In this document: positions 27,301 to 35,309 of the stretch, one piece after another
Numbering within the stretch: position 1 is the stretch's first letter
How the letters are laid out: each line of letters starts with the position of its first letter
DNA from: Sipunculus nudus
Taxonomy: Eukaryota; Annelida; Sipuncula; Golfingiida; Sipunculidae
Assembly (NCBI GenBank): GCA_026874595.1
Contig: CM049318.1
Coordinates: 41,336,456 to 41,400,455 of the forward strand
Direction: 5' to 3'
Length of the DNA: 64,000 nt
Translations under genes and position numbers: made by a program
Notes under the pieces: generated by a model
Told to the model about the DNA's origin: nothing
The model's input: only the letters and a program-made list of their open reading frames with translations
Database searches by the model: none

Positions 27301-28806
27301 CTTATCATGACACCATCCTCAGTCTGCCTCAGTGTAGTAGTCCTTAGATATAATAAGATTGACATAAAAAAGGATGGACAAAATAAAACCGCAGTATTCC
27401 AAAGGATATTGGAATATATCGTGTCACAACCATTTCATTAAAATTTCCTTCAACACATTTTAAAATTATTTAAATGGCGAAACAAACACAAAGGCGTATT
27501 TCGCCAAACATTAATTTCTCGCAATATCACATCAAGGGAGTACGTATGAATCAAAACTCGCTATGTCTCCTATTTCAGATGCCCAGTACACGCCTGTCAG
27601 TCTGAAATATTCCAACTATGACGAGTACGTGGAGGTTTCTTCCAGCCCAGCCAACTCCCCAACACAATCTGAGGAGCAGGCCTGGACGGGAAGCGGAAGC
27701 AAGTACCGCGCCCACTCCTTTGAGAATGAACCCTACTACCAGATCAACCTGAGAGACGGTCCAGCCAAGATCTACCACCTCAACTTCACTACAACACGCG
27801 TGTACCAAGGCACAGTTAAACTGTACGACTCTGAAGGCGGCACCCAGGTGTTATCTAGAGTGAGTGAATCTTGTAAATACTGTCTCATACATTTAACTTG
27901 ATCTTTTAACATATGAAATGGAACTCCAACGTCGTTCTAGTAAAAATATGAAAAATAAACGCAGCAAAAGCCAACATCGGGTCAGTGAACACTTATCTAT
28001 GGTTCCAGATGTTAAAAGGGTTAGAATCGGACATTTTGTTTCCATGTGAAATTACTTTTATAACGCAGATACACTTAATATTACGAAAAAACCATACCTG
28101 CTATTAGACAAGAATGAACAACCTGACCTTTGGTAAAGATAATATAACCTTTTACAGCTTACATTTCCCACATACGAACTGTTATTCTTTTAAATACATG
28201 AATGTATTATGTTGTGTAGATTTGGCTTTCACTAAGGATTGTCAGTTGTGACATATTGTCTTTTATGTTACAGACACTTGACGGTTTCCAGAGCACAGTA
28301 GCTAATCCAAATGGCGTTAGCACATTCAGTGAGAGTTTCGCTGGTGCCAAGGCCGGGGTGATCCGTCTGGACTTCTCCGTTGTTCCAGGATCAAGCAGCT
28401 CCATCCGACTCTCCGATCTTACACTTGAGATGGAAGTAGAAAAAAGTAAGTTTTCTATCATAAAACGATGCTTTTAAAAGTGCTATTCCGACAAAATAAG
28501 ATGAATACATTACCCTATGAGTGTTTTGAGCTCAATAGTTTTAATATTTACATGTTTAAAAAAAGAAGTGAAAATGGGGAAATGAGAAAGTGGTCTGTGA
28601 ACATGTTTATGATATGTCATGCATCAATCTTAAAGTAAGATCGATGGCTCAGTCTGAATTTTTGTATTGTGTAGGTTCCTCATCGTTAACACGACAAAAA
28701 CTACAGTCCACAGTTCCAACTTATTGCTTGGATGATTTTAGGCCAATGAACCTGAAGTCACATATCTTTGCCTCTCTTTTCAGCCGGTGAAGGAGCCGCA
28801 CCTTGA
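1..28806 (+). CDS. Giant mucin-like / SCO-spondin-like secreted multidomain protein (3' part, 25 exons)
   Basis: Coding segments: 3-14310, 14538-14609, 15072-15352, 15802-15952, 17018-17115, 17764-17815, 18181-18204, 18397-18466, 18768-18998, 19945-19994, 20365-20538, 21002-21175, 21878-22158, 22745-22919, 23197-23452, 23890-23936, 24398-24476, 24903-25037, 25393-25433, 25897-25997, 26510-26564, 26909-27214, 27579-27859, 28274-28445, 28784-28806. Every junction has GT/AG, and the total (17,637 bases) is a multiple of three, giving 5,878 residues and a TGA. The start and any N-terminal part lie left of the window. Order: Thr-X repeat, domain X1, LDLa, TSP1, VWC-like, TSP1, TSP1, X2, TIL, VWC-like, TSP1, VWC-like, VWC-like, CTCK, X3. 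TSP1, TIL, VWC, LDLa and CTCK together are typical of SCO-spondin and gel-forming mucins, which are secreted and assemble through disulfides. A gel, mucus or adhesive role is inferred. Exon borders are hand-called, without transcripts. Confidence 0.85.
6261..6584 (+). repeat. 162-bp tandem duplication inside the PTS exon
   Basis: The word acatcaacagtgacttacac recurs at 6261 and 6423, and the following sequence matches almost base for base, giving two 54-residue units. The 162-bp offset is a multiple of six, so the Thr-X alternation is kept. It looks like recent slippage or unequal crossover. Confidence 0.8.
6670..8740 (+). repeat. Large tandem duplication (offset 1086 bp) inside the PTS exon
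   Basis: Rare variant words mark two copies. The [14 protein letters not shown] segment occurs near 7035 and again near 8121. The [16 protein letters not shown] run and the preceding TFTP also recur, all 1086 bp apart. Similarity runs from about 6670 to 7654 in copy 1 and from 7756 to 8740 in copy 2, then diverges. 1086 is 6 x 181, so the frame and the Thr alternation survive. Confidence 0.78.
14311..15071 (+). other. First introns after the PTS exon and Thr-rich exon 2
   Basis: Intron 14311-14537 is followed by coding exon 14538-14609 (acceptor tttacacag, donor tcaa|gtaaga). The exon encodes a Pro/Thr-rich tail with the word [14 protein letters not shown], which continues the mucin repeat in decayed form. 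It is bounded by phase-1 introns on both sides. Intron 14610-15071 is AT-rich and shows no other gene. Confidence 0.8.
15072..15952 (+). CDS. Domain X, copy 1 (exons 15072-15352 and 15802-15952)
   Basis: About 144 residues. It starts with [13 protein letters not shown], has the mid-motif SSNSPGS followed by DGSEYPWQA, then alternating hydrophobic stretches ([27 protein letters not shown]). A phase-0 intron falls after GIEVFVQ. The second exon gives [19 protein letters not shown] and ends at [10 protein letters not shown]. The layout matches copies at 21878 and 27579: NSP motif, aromatic/W segment, two beta-rich runs, and a closing xLxDLxxxxxx strand. The alternating hydrophobicity suggests a beta-sandwich, perhaps galactose-binding-like, but I cannot assign a family. 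The 5' exon is 281 bp in all three copies. The outer introns are phase 1. Confidence 0.72.
15953..17017 (+). other. Intron with TA and C runs and a perfect hairpin
   Basis: The intron contains a (TA)n run at 16090-16116, a C run at 16262-16279, short stacked inverted repeats at about 16300-16390, and a perfect 10-bp-arm inverted repeat (ATCCTATTGT at 16660-16669, complement at 16680-16689). No coding potential was recognised. Confidence 0.6.
17018..17815 (+). CDS. LDL-receptor class A module (exons 17018-17115 and 17764-17815)
   Basis: The first exon starts with a Thr/Pro linker ([14 protein letters not shown]), then the first half of an LDLa repeat: [19 protein letters not shown]. The second exon supplies [17 protein letters not shown]. 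The six-cysteine pattern and the acidic Ca-binding signature CDGxxDCxxGxDE are complete. The internal intron is phase 0 and both outer introns are phase 1, so this is a symmetric shuffled module. LDLa modules bind calcium and ligands in extracellular proteins; the ligand here is unknown. Confidence 0.9.
18181..18204 (+). CDS. 24-bp linker microexon (TTPVSTTP)
   Basis: The acceptor ccttttttag and donor ccag|gtgagc bound a 24-base exon. It joins the LDLa module to the first TSP1 and adds eight residues, TTPVSTTP, with phase 1 on both sides, so skipping it would keep the frame. It resembles the mucin repeat in composition. Confidence 0.65.
18397..19994 (+). CDS. TSP1 module 1 plus VWC-like module 1 (exons 18397-18466, 18768-18998, 19945-19994)
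   Basis: The TSP1 part has the Trp ladder and first Cys of a thrombospondin type 1 repeat ([20 protein letters not shown]), continued after a phase-2 intron by RECPDGQQ and PCEETC. A VWC-like module follows: CMCVW, a roughly 50-residue insertion, then [11 protein letters not shown] and GTCNNC|TCG with CGKRICE. The CxxC|xC site is split by a phase-2 intron, and the last cysteines sit on a 50-bp exon. That design recurs at 23890 and 25393. The extra residues between the first cysteines and the EVYV motif are unusual for a VWC fold. WxxW tryptophans are potential C-mannosylation sites. Confidence 0.82.
20365..20538 (+). CDS. TSP1 module 2
   Basis: A single 174-bp exon bounded by phase-1 introns (acceptor ggttttacag, donor tgtg|gtaaat). 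It encodes a complete TSP1: [20 protein letters not shown], then the basic layer RNRSRTY and the terminal Cys pair in [11 protein letters not shown]. The Trp ladder WxxWxxW is intact. Its single-exon layout matches the next module and differs from TSP1 1 and 4, which are split by an intron. Confidence 0.9.
21002..21175 (+). CDS. TSP1 module 3
   Basis: A 174-bp phase 1-1 exon, the same length as TSP1 module 2. It encodes [26 protein letters not shown], and the closing [10 protein letters not shown] with six cysteines. The equal exon lengths suggest that modules 2 and 3 arose by local exon duplication. The donor is aacg|gtgggc. Confidence 0.9.
21878..22919 (+). CDS. Domain X, copy 2 (exons 21878-22158 and 22745-22919)
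   Basis: About 152 residues. The first exon (281 bp) carries [27 protein letters not shown], a Tyr/Gly-rich loop, and beta-like runs NYEITYTNL and [10 protein letters not shown], ending [13 protein letters not shown] just before a phase-0 intron. The second exon carries [20 protein letters not shown] and ends [12 protein letters not shown]. It aligns by eye with the copies at 15072 and 27579 in the NSP..AW motif, the hydrophobic run before the intron and the final xLRDLxI strand. It sits between TSP1 module 3 and the TIL module. Confidence 0.75.
23197..23936 (+). CDS. TIL module plus VWC-like module 2 (exons 23197-23452 and 23890-23936)
   Basis: The first exon encodes a trypsin-inhibitor-like cysteine-rich domain: [26 protein letters not shown] and [13 protein letters not shown]. 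It runs into the VWC-like segment [17 protein letters not shown], whose CxxC|xC site is cut by a phase-2 intron (donor acctg|gtaata). The 47-bp second exon supplies [18 protein letters not shown] followed by VWC is the normal order in mucins, VWF and SCO-spondin. No VWD or C8 domain is attached here; if present they would be upstream of the window. Confidence 0.85.
24253..24327. repeat. (TA)n microsatellite in an intron
   Basis: About 75 bp of alternating T and A, broken once near 24289 (tgtata), in the intron before TSP1 module 4. It is likely polymorphic in length. Confidence 0.9.
24398..25433 (+). CDS. TSP1 module 4 plus VWC-like module 3 (exons 24398-24476, 24903-25037, 25393-25433)
   Basis: The first exon has [20 protein letters not shown] with basic SRYR. 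A phase-2 intron falls at the same place as in TSP1 module 1. The second exon completes the TSP1 ([17 protein letters not shown]) and begins a VWC-like segment, [20 protein letters not shown]. Its CTIC|CVC site is cut by a phase-2 intron, leaving a 41-bp exon with [10 protein letters not shown]. The unit is a repeat of the 18397-19994 block, with the same order, intron phases and mini-exon, but lacks the long insertion seen there. Confidence 0.84.
25897..26564 (+). CDS. VWC-like segment before the cystine knot (exons 25897-25997 and 26510-26564)
   Basis: Exon 1 encodes [26 protein letters not shown]. Exon 2 encodes [18 protein letters not shown], with the CCxC ending typical of VWC-type modules. 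The phase-0 intron uses donor ccacca|gttagt. The acceptor of exon 1 reads caccagcagctg, a tandem NAG-NAG site, so transcripts may start at 25894 or 25897 and differ by one Ala. A VWC-type module directly before CTCK is the usual order in VWF and mucins. Confidence 0.8.
26909..27214 (+). CDS. C-terminal cystine knot (CTCK) domain
   Basis: A single 306-bp exon in phase 1-1. It holds the knot signatures FCNGSC (CxGxC ring), DCKCC and QCGCQTC, plus single cysteines in EGCKTS, VRCLSD and VDCAG. In VWF, mucins and SCO-spondin this domain makes the disulfide-linked dimer and is normally the last domain. Here the reading frame continues past it into another phase-1 module, so the knot is internal by about 158 residues. 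Confidence 0.92.
27579..28445 (+). CDS. Domain X, copy 3, downstream of the CTCK (exons 27579-27859 and 28274-28445)
   Basis: About 151 residues. The first exon is again 281 bp: [45 protein letters not shown] and [15 protein letters not shown], ending before a phase-0 intron. The second exon reads [35 protein letters not shown]. Of the three copies it has the clearest beta-strand pattern and contains no Cys, so the fold cannot depend on disulfides. It is reached by a phase-1 intron immediately after the cystine knot. Confidence 0.78.
28784..28806 (+). CDS. Last coding exon and stop of the giant gene
   Basis: The acceptor tcttttcag is followed by 20 coding bases (encoding TGEGAAP with the carried-over base) and TGA at 28804-28806. 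The 3' untranslated part follows; a further UTR splice is possible at gaagccg|gtaaaa near 28856. Confidence 0.75.
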
Positions 28807-28923
28807 GCTTGATGGATGACTGACCGCGAAGGATGTCCCTGGACTGAAGAAGCCGGTAAAAAGTAGAACCCGTTAGTTATTCCAACAAGCATATAAAACC
28901 AAATTATGAAATGTTATAAAAAA

Positions 28924-28929
28924 AATAAA
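28924..28929 (+). terminator. Candidate poly(A) signal AATAAA
   Basis: AATAAA about 118 bases after the stop of the giant gene. Another AATAAA is at 29533-29538. Which is used cannot be told from sequence. Confidence 0.45.
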
Positions 28930-31045
28930 CTACCCTGCATATAAGATCGGTGTTTCGTTGTTTGTTTAACTTTACATTCGGGGAGAGAACGAGAGAGACA
29001 GAAAGACAAACAGGTTGACAGTGATAAGATATCGTGAATCTTATGATGTAATCGTATACTTCATATTCTGTAGAAGTCATTTTCGCTATAATACAAGAAT
29101 ACAATTGTGTGTGAATGTGTTGGCTAGAGAAAGTGCGAGCGAGAAAGAGCAAGCGTAAGAAAGAAAGTGACGAAAGAATACGATGGGTAAAGACAGAACA
29201 CATGATTATTATTCTCAATCAACCTCATTAGGTGTAAGATATCAAAGATTTCACACAAGGGAGACGCGTGTCCCTTACTGACGTATTAGGAAAGTGAAAT
29301 CGAGACAGTGGTGGTCAAATCCGACAACACATGCACATGTTCATGCATCATATATATCTTGATCATTAACAGTAAAAAGAAATACCAATTAACTCATGCG
29401 ACGGAAACAGATGGTTGAAACAACTTTTTGTTTGAATATTGTTGAATCTGAGAAACGATCTTGTCCAGGATATTTTATTAGATATATACATCCTCTTCTC
29501 TAATATAATAGCTCTCTAATGTGGTATTTCTAAATAAAGACTTAATTGTTCGCTTCAATTATTGCATTAAAACGCATCAAACAAATTACCCCAGAAAGAG
29601 ATAAACAAAGCGCAATATAATTTGAGAAATCATATAAATTCTGCTTCTGTATAAGAGGGTGGATGACTTACAAAAACGTGCATGAAGCATATACCCAACA
29701 TCCACATCAAACTTGGTGGCGTTATGTAGCTTCCTCAGTGTTTGTCACTGACATCGATAAGCACTGGGCCTTTGATGCTTTTTCGTAATCATGCTTGTTA
29801 TTTACTAACAATTTCAGCAATGTTTGAAGAATCCCTCATTACGTCACAACGGTTGCTTGCAAGACACCTGCATAAATGCTCTCGTCCCTGTGGCAACTCT
29901 TTGTCACACGCAGTGCTAGGTACTCTCATAGACCGGCTGTAGGTCATTTATAAAACAACGGCCAAGATTATCACTCGATATCTGCCCATATTGCCCCGAT
30001 ACTGAGACAACTTTACTTTAGATATCACATTGTTATGGGTTCATAACTGAAATGAGTATGGAGCCCGGGTCACCTGGTGTGTAATTCTCAGCCTTGCACC
30101 AAGGCAAGATATCACAGAACAAAAACTTACGACAAAAATAAAACTAAAAACGAATCTTGACAAATAAACACAAGCACACAACATATAACAATAATTTCGT
30201 TTCTCCTCTTGACACAAAGCTCCCAAATCCAGTCATTCAAATCAGTTCTTTACTCATTTCTTGTCCTTTGGTCTAAGATAAAATTAACCGTTTTATGAAA
30301 GACACAAGTTGAAATATTGTTTTAATTGATCCAGAAATAAGCAGAACATGACATTTCATTTTTAAGATGGAAGGCCATCAAAGATGGCGCCATCTGAAGG
30401 CGAAAATGAAACAGCAGTCGCATAGTCAATATTTCGGCCGATTTTGGAAATGGTGATATTGAGTAAAAGGTAACATAAGATACTGCGTCATTTTGACATT
30501 TTGCAAAATGGAACAAAATTTCATGAGCAGGAAAATGTTCAAAGTCTTGTGAAAACATTTTAAAAATAATTTCATTCAATAAAATATTCTTTCAATAAAT
30601 ATTCAAGATTGTTGATCGGGATCTGTTCACCATTACACAATATCTCATGTGACGTATGGACAAGCGCGCGCGTGGTGGCACATACACCGGCTGTTCCCCA
30701 GTTCCGAACATACTCGTATATGAGCAGGCATACACACAGTGGCGTCGATTTATCATCAAGTGATTGGCGTACGATTCAAAGGCAGAAATGGAACTAAACT
30801 TTATCATTCTACTTATTCAAATATTTAATTTTAATTACATATCTCATTCAAATTTCTAATTATTAATGTTTCCAACATTTATATCTTATTTTCTGATTAC
30901 ATGATCTCCTCTACCACTTGCGAACATGCTGGGGGATTTACAACCCCCATCCCCACTGTATCGAAGCCACTGCACACACACTGATTTTTACCTACTAGAA
31001 TGTTGACATTTATAAAGATAATCGCACATACCGATGGATCTTTAG
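28930..31045. other. Intergenic stretch without a recognised gene
   Basis: Short frames on both strands, all under about 105 codons and without family resemblance. I see no supported gene, RNA or transposon end here. Confidence 0.5.
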
Positions 31046-31046
31046 C

Positions 31047-31096
<50 letters not shown>

Positions 31097-31140
31097 GCCT
31101 ACACACACACCTTCACCCCCCCCCCCACACACACACACAC
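31046..31140. repeat. (CT)n then C-run and (AC)n microsatellites
   Basis: A CT dinucleotide run at about 31047-31095, followed by a C run and an AC run to 31140. The minus-strand RERERE frames are its translation. Confidence 0.9.
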
Positions 31141-31821
31141 GACACGTGTAACTGTTAACTATATCGAACGCAAGGAGTGATCGCGTCTGTACACAACAGA
31201 CGCCTTGCACAGGGAAATTCGGGTCTTATGTGGCAAGGCCGGGTAAAGTCCGTGATAAAAGCCGAGTGTTATCGTGGTACACAGCCACACCACTGTACAC
31301 AGTTACATACACGTCGGCTCGAACAGCAACGCCCACAGGACCGCAACACGTTACAAGAAGGGCAGGAAGGGGTAGGGAGGTTAGCATTACTCTTCTATTT
31401 TACCTTGTTTTCCACTTTTACGGTGTGTATATGGCTTAATGATTTAAACTCGATCGATGAGACAGGGTCTCAGTCACGTCACAAAGCGATACTGTGAGTG
31501 GATCTGCAGTAGTGAGTCTATTTGGCTTTTCAGATTTTTAACCTGTAGTTAAGCTGTTTGTGACTGAGGGTGTAGATGTTTTGATACAAATAGTAGGGGT
31601 TAAGGCTTTGGTGTTGGGAGCTGAATATCCAAAGGATGAATCCTGCTAGAGCCTCGAACTCTAGACAGAATCTCGAGAAAATCACTTCAATATCTCTATT
31701 ACATATTATTAGCATAATACATTCTTGCGTAATTCATGTAGTATCCAAGAGGTGGCGCTGTGATAGTCTATTGAATAAATAATGTCCAATTTGATCAGGA
31801 TTTAGGTGTAAATATAGGAAA

Positions 31822-32005
31822 TGATACCGCCCCGCCAAGACTACACTTTATTCTCCATCATATGGTTATCTGCCGTGAGGTACCGCCCCGCCAAGACCAC
31901 ACTTTATTCTCCATTGTATTGTTATCTGCCGAGAGGTACCGCCCCGCCCAGAATAATTTTATACTATGGTTTCATGACGGTCCCCCCGCCGCCGCCGCCA
32001 CCGTA
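31822..32005 (+). repeat. 57-bp tandem repeat (2.4 copies) ending in a GCC run
   Basis: The word taccgccccgcc starts at 31824, 31881 and 31938, each followed by a similar segment (caagactacactttattctc). A run of cccgccgccgccgcc follows near 31985. Confidence 0.85.
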
Positions 32006-32059
32006 GAAAAATCCTGTCACGAGCGAGATAACTCAAAATATATTTCACGGATCCTTATC

Positions 32060-33340
32060 AAACTTTACATGTGTATAGATATAGGTAAGGGAGGAAGTCT
32101 ATTTGAAATGGGGTCATGACCGTTGCAAGGAGAGTTTTTATGCTGAAAATCACACAATTTCTTTGATATCTCGAAAAGATTGCATGGATTGATCCAAAAA
32201 TCAAGGTACCGAAGATCTTGGATAGCCTTTTGAGGTGACGGAAACTGGTGGCGCCACCTATTATCCTTTTCTTGTTTTTGCGCCTTTTCCCCATCATTGC
32301 CACTTGACAGTTCTGTGAGCATTATAAGTAAATAACCAATGGACAGATTTCTTACAAATTATTAACATGTAAAGAGATGGGTTATGGGATGAGGTCTCTT
32401 TAAATTTGGGTCATTAACTTTACCATGAGAGTTGCCTTGGTGAAAATCACACACCTCTTATGATATCTCTAGTTTTGATTTCCATATAGATTTGAAACCA
32501 ACTACTAAAGTAAGCCAACCAATAAAGTAATTAAGAACTCTATAGGTTCTAGGGTCATGAGGTCAAAGGTCAAGGTCACAGGTCTCGCATCTTAAAGGGG
32601 CCAATCACCTTTAAAACATGTTGAGTTAACACGAGAAAAGCTTATTCCTTTTAAAATAAATCTGTACCTGTTAAAATGTTGCCTTGAAACCGTTTGCTCA
32701 CTCCTGTAAACGAGTGTTAAAAACAGTGGACCGGGTGCGATCGCAGGTGTCCACATTAACACAGTACGTGGGGTCGCGGAGCCACATCACGTGTCAATCA
32801 GGATATGCCCTGACTGACATGGCCCGAAAAAAAATTTAATACATGTTCCAGCTGACTGAAACACCGTGTACTGGCCCTCTTATTCGAACCTACGGTCACG
32901 CGGCCTTTTTATGGTAAAAAGACACACGTGGTCTGTGTTTACCATCACGCAGAGCCATAACAAGGTGTTAAACAGCCGTATGCGAGGAAAGGAGACTGTG
33001 TGGTGGGATGGTTCTGCTGGGAAACTTGTGTATAAAGCAAAACTGAACTGAAAGTGTGAAAGAAGGGGCATAATATTGCTCCTGATTATGCCCCTTAAAA
33101 ATATTGTGGATGCCTTTTAAGTCTTACTATGCGTTACACATCTTCCATCTTAAACATATAGCTTAGCTGCCAATACTGGATGATCGAAATCAATTTTTTG
33201 GTCTCAAGGTCAAAGGTTAAGGCCACAGGAGTCATTGGTCCAAAAATTAGTTTACAGATAACAATTCAAGCTTTTATTGACATACGGATTTCAAACTTGA
33301 CGTATATATGTCCCTACGGCACCTCCGATATCAGAAATTT
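32060..33340. repeat. Diverged dispersed repeat, split by a MITE
   Basis: Two decayed units share gggtcat..., gaaaatcacaca and tgatatctc (near 32110-32175 and 32405-32470). The AGGTCA-rich stretch at 32560-32578 recurs in altered form near 33205. The MITE at 32592-33098 sits in the middle. It is a repeat relic rather than a gene. Confidence 0.55.
32592..33098 (+). mobile_element. TTAA-flanked MITE, copy A
   Basis: A 507-bp element bounded by TTAA. The left end is TTAAAGGGGCCAATCACC and the right end TGATTATGCCCCTTAA, an imperfect inverted pair. Copies B (41934-42451, inverted) and C (49374-49884) match along the whole length. TTAA borders are typical of piggyBac-type targets. No transposase is encoded, and the small frames shared by the copies are incidental. 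Confidence 0.82.
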
Positions 33341-33452
33341 CTAGTAATAACAATTTCTGAGTCAATAGCTTATACATGTAATGGGAACTTTGCAGAGACG
33401 TTGTTTTACTCCCGTTTTAAACGTAGCTTTTTTTATTTATTTGTCAGGGGTG

Positions 33453-35282
33453 ATGGCGTCCTCAAAGGGCTTCCGTGGTCTGCTAGTCAACTGCTTGCTG
33501 TGTCTAGAGAGAAGAAGAGATAAAGACCCCCGGCGACTGAGATGCCACCACGGGTTTTGCTTGCAGTGCTTAAAAGATGCTCGGTTCCTTCAAAATCCAG
33601 AGGCAATACAGTGCCCAGTGTGTTGGCAGTTTACTAACCTAGGATCCGCAGGAATAGACGGATTACCAGAGGATGACAACGCCGCAAAAGTAGAGAAAAT
33701 AGTTGCAAAGCGGAAGAACCCATGTCAAGGATGCCAAAGTAAAAAGAAGGAAGCCATAATCCGGTGTATTACATGTGATAGACTTCTTTGCCAGGCGTGC
33801 CACGATACACACTTGTCCAACCCTCTTTTTGAAGGGCATAATCTTATGTGTGATAATCTATGCAAGATTCACATGGGGACGTTCAGCCATGCGTGTTTCA
33901 CGTGCTTCCAAGGTGTTTGCACCGACTGCCTCCTGTCTGACCTTCACAGTGGGCATCTCATCCGAGACAGGCACGATGCTAAAAATGCAATAGCTAAAGT
34001 TCTAAAAGTCGACTCTCAGATCCTACAGGCGAGCGCTGGGGAACTTGACAAACTTATCACTATGACAGTGGAAAAATCAGATAAAGCCCGATTAACCCAG
34101 AGAGAACAAACTGTACAGAAAGTCAAAACTTGCCAACTTCATTTTCAGAGAGCTATCGCGGATGTACTTGATTCCAGAGATGAATTTTTCCAGAAAGCTA
34201 TATCTCAGTCGCTGGAAAAACAGCAAAAAGCTCTAAATCTAGCAAAGCAAACAGCTGACAAAATAGTTTATCTGAGCTCGTCCAGCCCGGGAGAAGTCTT
34301 TGAACGTCTCCCAAAAATGAAATTAGATGTTTATAAGTCCGTGCGAGCAACACGGATTGCCCAGGGTCCCAGTGCATTCCGGCCCCGTCTTACAGGAGAT
34401 ATATGCGCAGTTTCCTGTGACGCAGCTTCCGGCCGCTTTGATATCGCATGCTCACTGGGCAGGACTTATACAGAGGATGCGACCTTTTGCATGAACTCCC
34501 CAGAACCCAAACTCAACATAAGCTCCAGTGACACAATTCCAATGGGAGATGTTTGGAAAATCGCAGCCTTGGACGACGGGTCTGCTGTGATCGCTGACTG
34601 GACACTTAATTACTCAAGTAGAATTGATACAGAGGGAAAGATGGTCGCAAGATATTACACTGCTGATCAAGCAAATATTAGGAGTGTAGCCACTGACAGC
34701 AACGCCATATATTTAGCGTCAGAAGGTGGCAAAGTGATCACACAAATAAGTGGAACTAATGTCCGGGCTATCCGTCTCAAACCGTCCGTCGGTGATCTTT
34801 GTGATATCGCAGCTATTGGCCACAGCCTAATTATCCTAGGCTACAGTTCCATGGTAAAATACTCGCTGAAAGGAGAGAAATTAGAGTTGTTAGCTTCATG
34901 TGAGGGTGGCTTTTCGCGTTTGTCCATTGTACCTTACGGGCAGAGGTGGCTCTACCTGGTGACAAGAACCACATCTGCTCAAACACAACAGCTCCTGGTA
35001 TACAAACAAGATGGCGACTCGTTTGAAAAAGTCACATCCATTGAGAATCGCACGAATGGACAAACACCGTCACTGCAAGGAGCGACTGTAGTTTCCAATG
35101 GAAAACTGTTGCTAGCAAATCGCGAAAATGGCACGGTATCAGAATACAACAGAGATGGATCTTTAATACGCCACCTTTTGACTAAGCAACATGGTTTAAA
35201 CCAACCTAGGGGTTTAGGATTTGTGTACCCGTATATTTGGGTCACTGATATGCAGTCTGTCCAGCTTTTTCAGTTTAAATAA
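33453..35282 (+). CDS. TRIM-family RING/B-box protein, single coding exon (609 aa)
   Basis: RING finger at residues 14-57 with C14, C17, C31, H33, C36, C39, C54, C57. B-box 1 at about 91-129 (CQGC, CITC, CQAC, H120, H129). B-box 2 at about 137-168 (CKIH, CFTC, CTDC, H165, H168). An Ala/Lys/Gln-rich coiled coil follows at about 175-285, then repeated beta-blade-like segments (DVWKIAALDDGSAVIAD, IRSVATDSNAIYLAS, NQPRGLGFVYPYIWVTD) like an NHL-type propeller. RING/B-box proteins are usually E3 ubiquitin ligases. I start at the ATG at 33453, six bases after tttatttgtcag, which looks like a 3' splice site; the earlier in-frame ATG at 33381 would lie in that intron and adds 24 unlikely residues. 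TRIM genes with one coding exon are greatly expanded in bivalves. Confidence 0.88.
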   Translation: MASSKGFRGLLVNCLLCLERRRDKDPRRLRCHHGFCLQCLKDARFLQNPEAIQCPVCWQFTNLGSAGIDGLPEDDNAAKVEKIVAKRKNPCQGCQSKKKEAIIRCITCDRLLCQACHDTHLSNPLFEGHNLMCDNLCKIHMGTFSHACFTCFQGVCTDCLLSDLHSGHLIRDRHDAKNAIAKVLKVDSQILQASAGELDKLITMTVEKSDKARLTQREQTVQKVKTCQLHFQRAIADVLDSRDEFFQKAISQSLEKQQKALNLAKQTADKIVYLSSSSPGEVFERLPKMKLDVYKSVRATRIAQGPSAFRPRLTGDICAVSCDAASGRFDIACSLGRTYTEDATFCMNSPEPKLNISSSDTIPMGDVWKIAALDDGSAVIADWTLNYSSRIDTEGKMVARYYTADQANIRSVATDSNAIYLASEGGKVITQISGTNVRAIRLKPSVGDLCDIAAIGHSLIILGYSSMVKYSLKGEKLELLASCEGGFSRLSIVPYGQRWLYLVTRTTSAQTQQLLVYKQDGDSFEKVTSIENRTNGQTPSLQGATVVSNGKLLLANRENGTVSEYNRDGSLIRHLLTKQHGLNQPRGLGFVYPYIWVTDMQSVQLFQFK

Positions 35283-35283
35283 A
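35278..35283 (+). terminator. AATAAA overlapping the TRIM stop codon
   Basis: The last sense codon and TAA stop read aaataaa, so a poly(A) signal hexamer overlaps the stop. A very short 3' UTR would result if it is used. Confidence 0.4.
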
Positions 35284-35309
35284 AAGACTTATGTTAATTT
35301 TACATTTTT

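Noticed and set aside
32560-32578. AGGTCA half-sites in tandem, like a nuclear receptor DR1 element
   Set aside because: The stretch belongs to a diverged dispersed repeat with a similar block near 33205, so a repeat origin is the simpler explanation.
32866-33051. Shared small frame MRGKETVWWDGSAGK, with matches at 42027-42263 and 49552-49836
   Set aside because: Its similarity comes from the three MITE copies, which carry no intact transposase. Frames differ and are not conserved beyond nucleotide identity.
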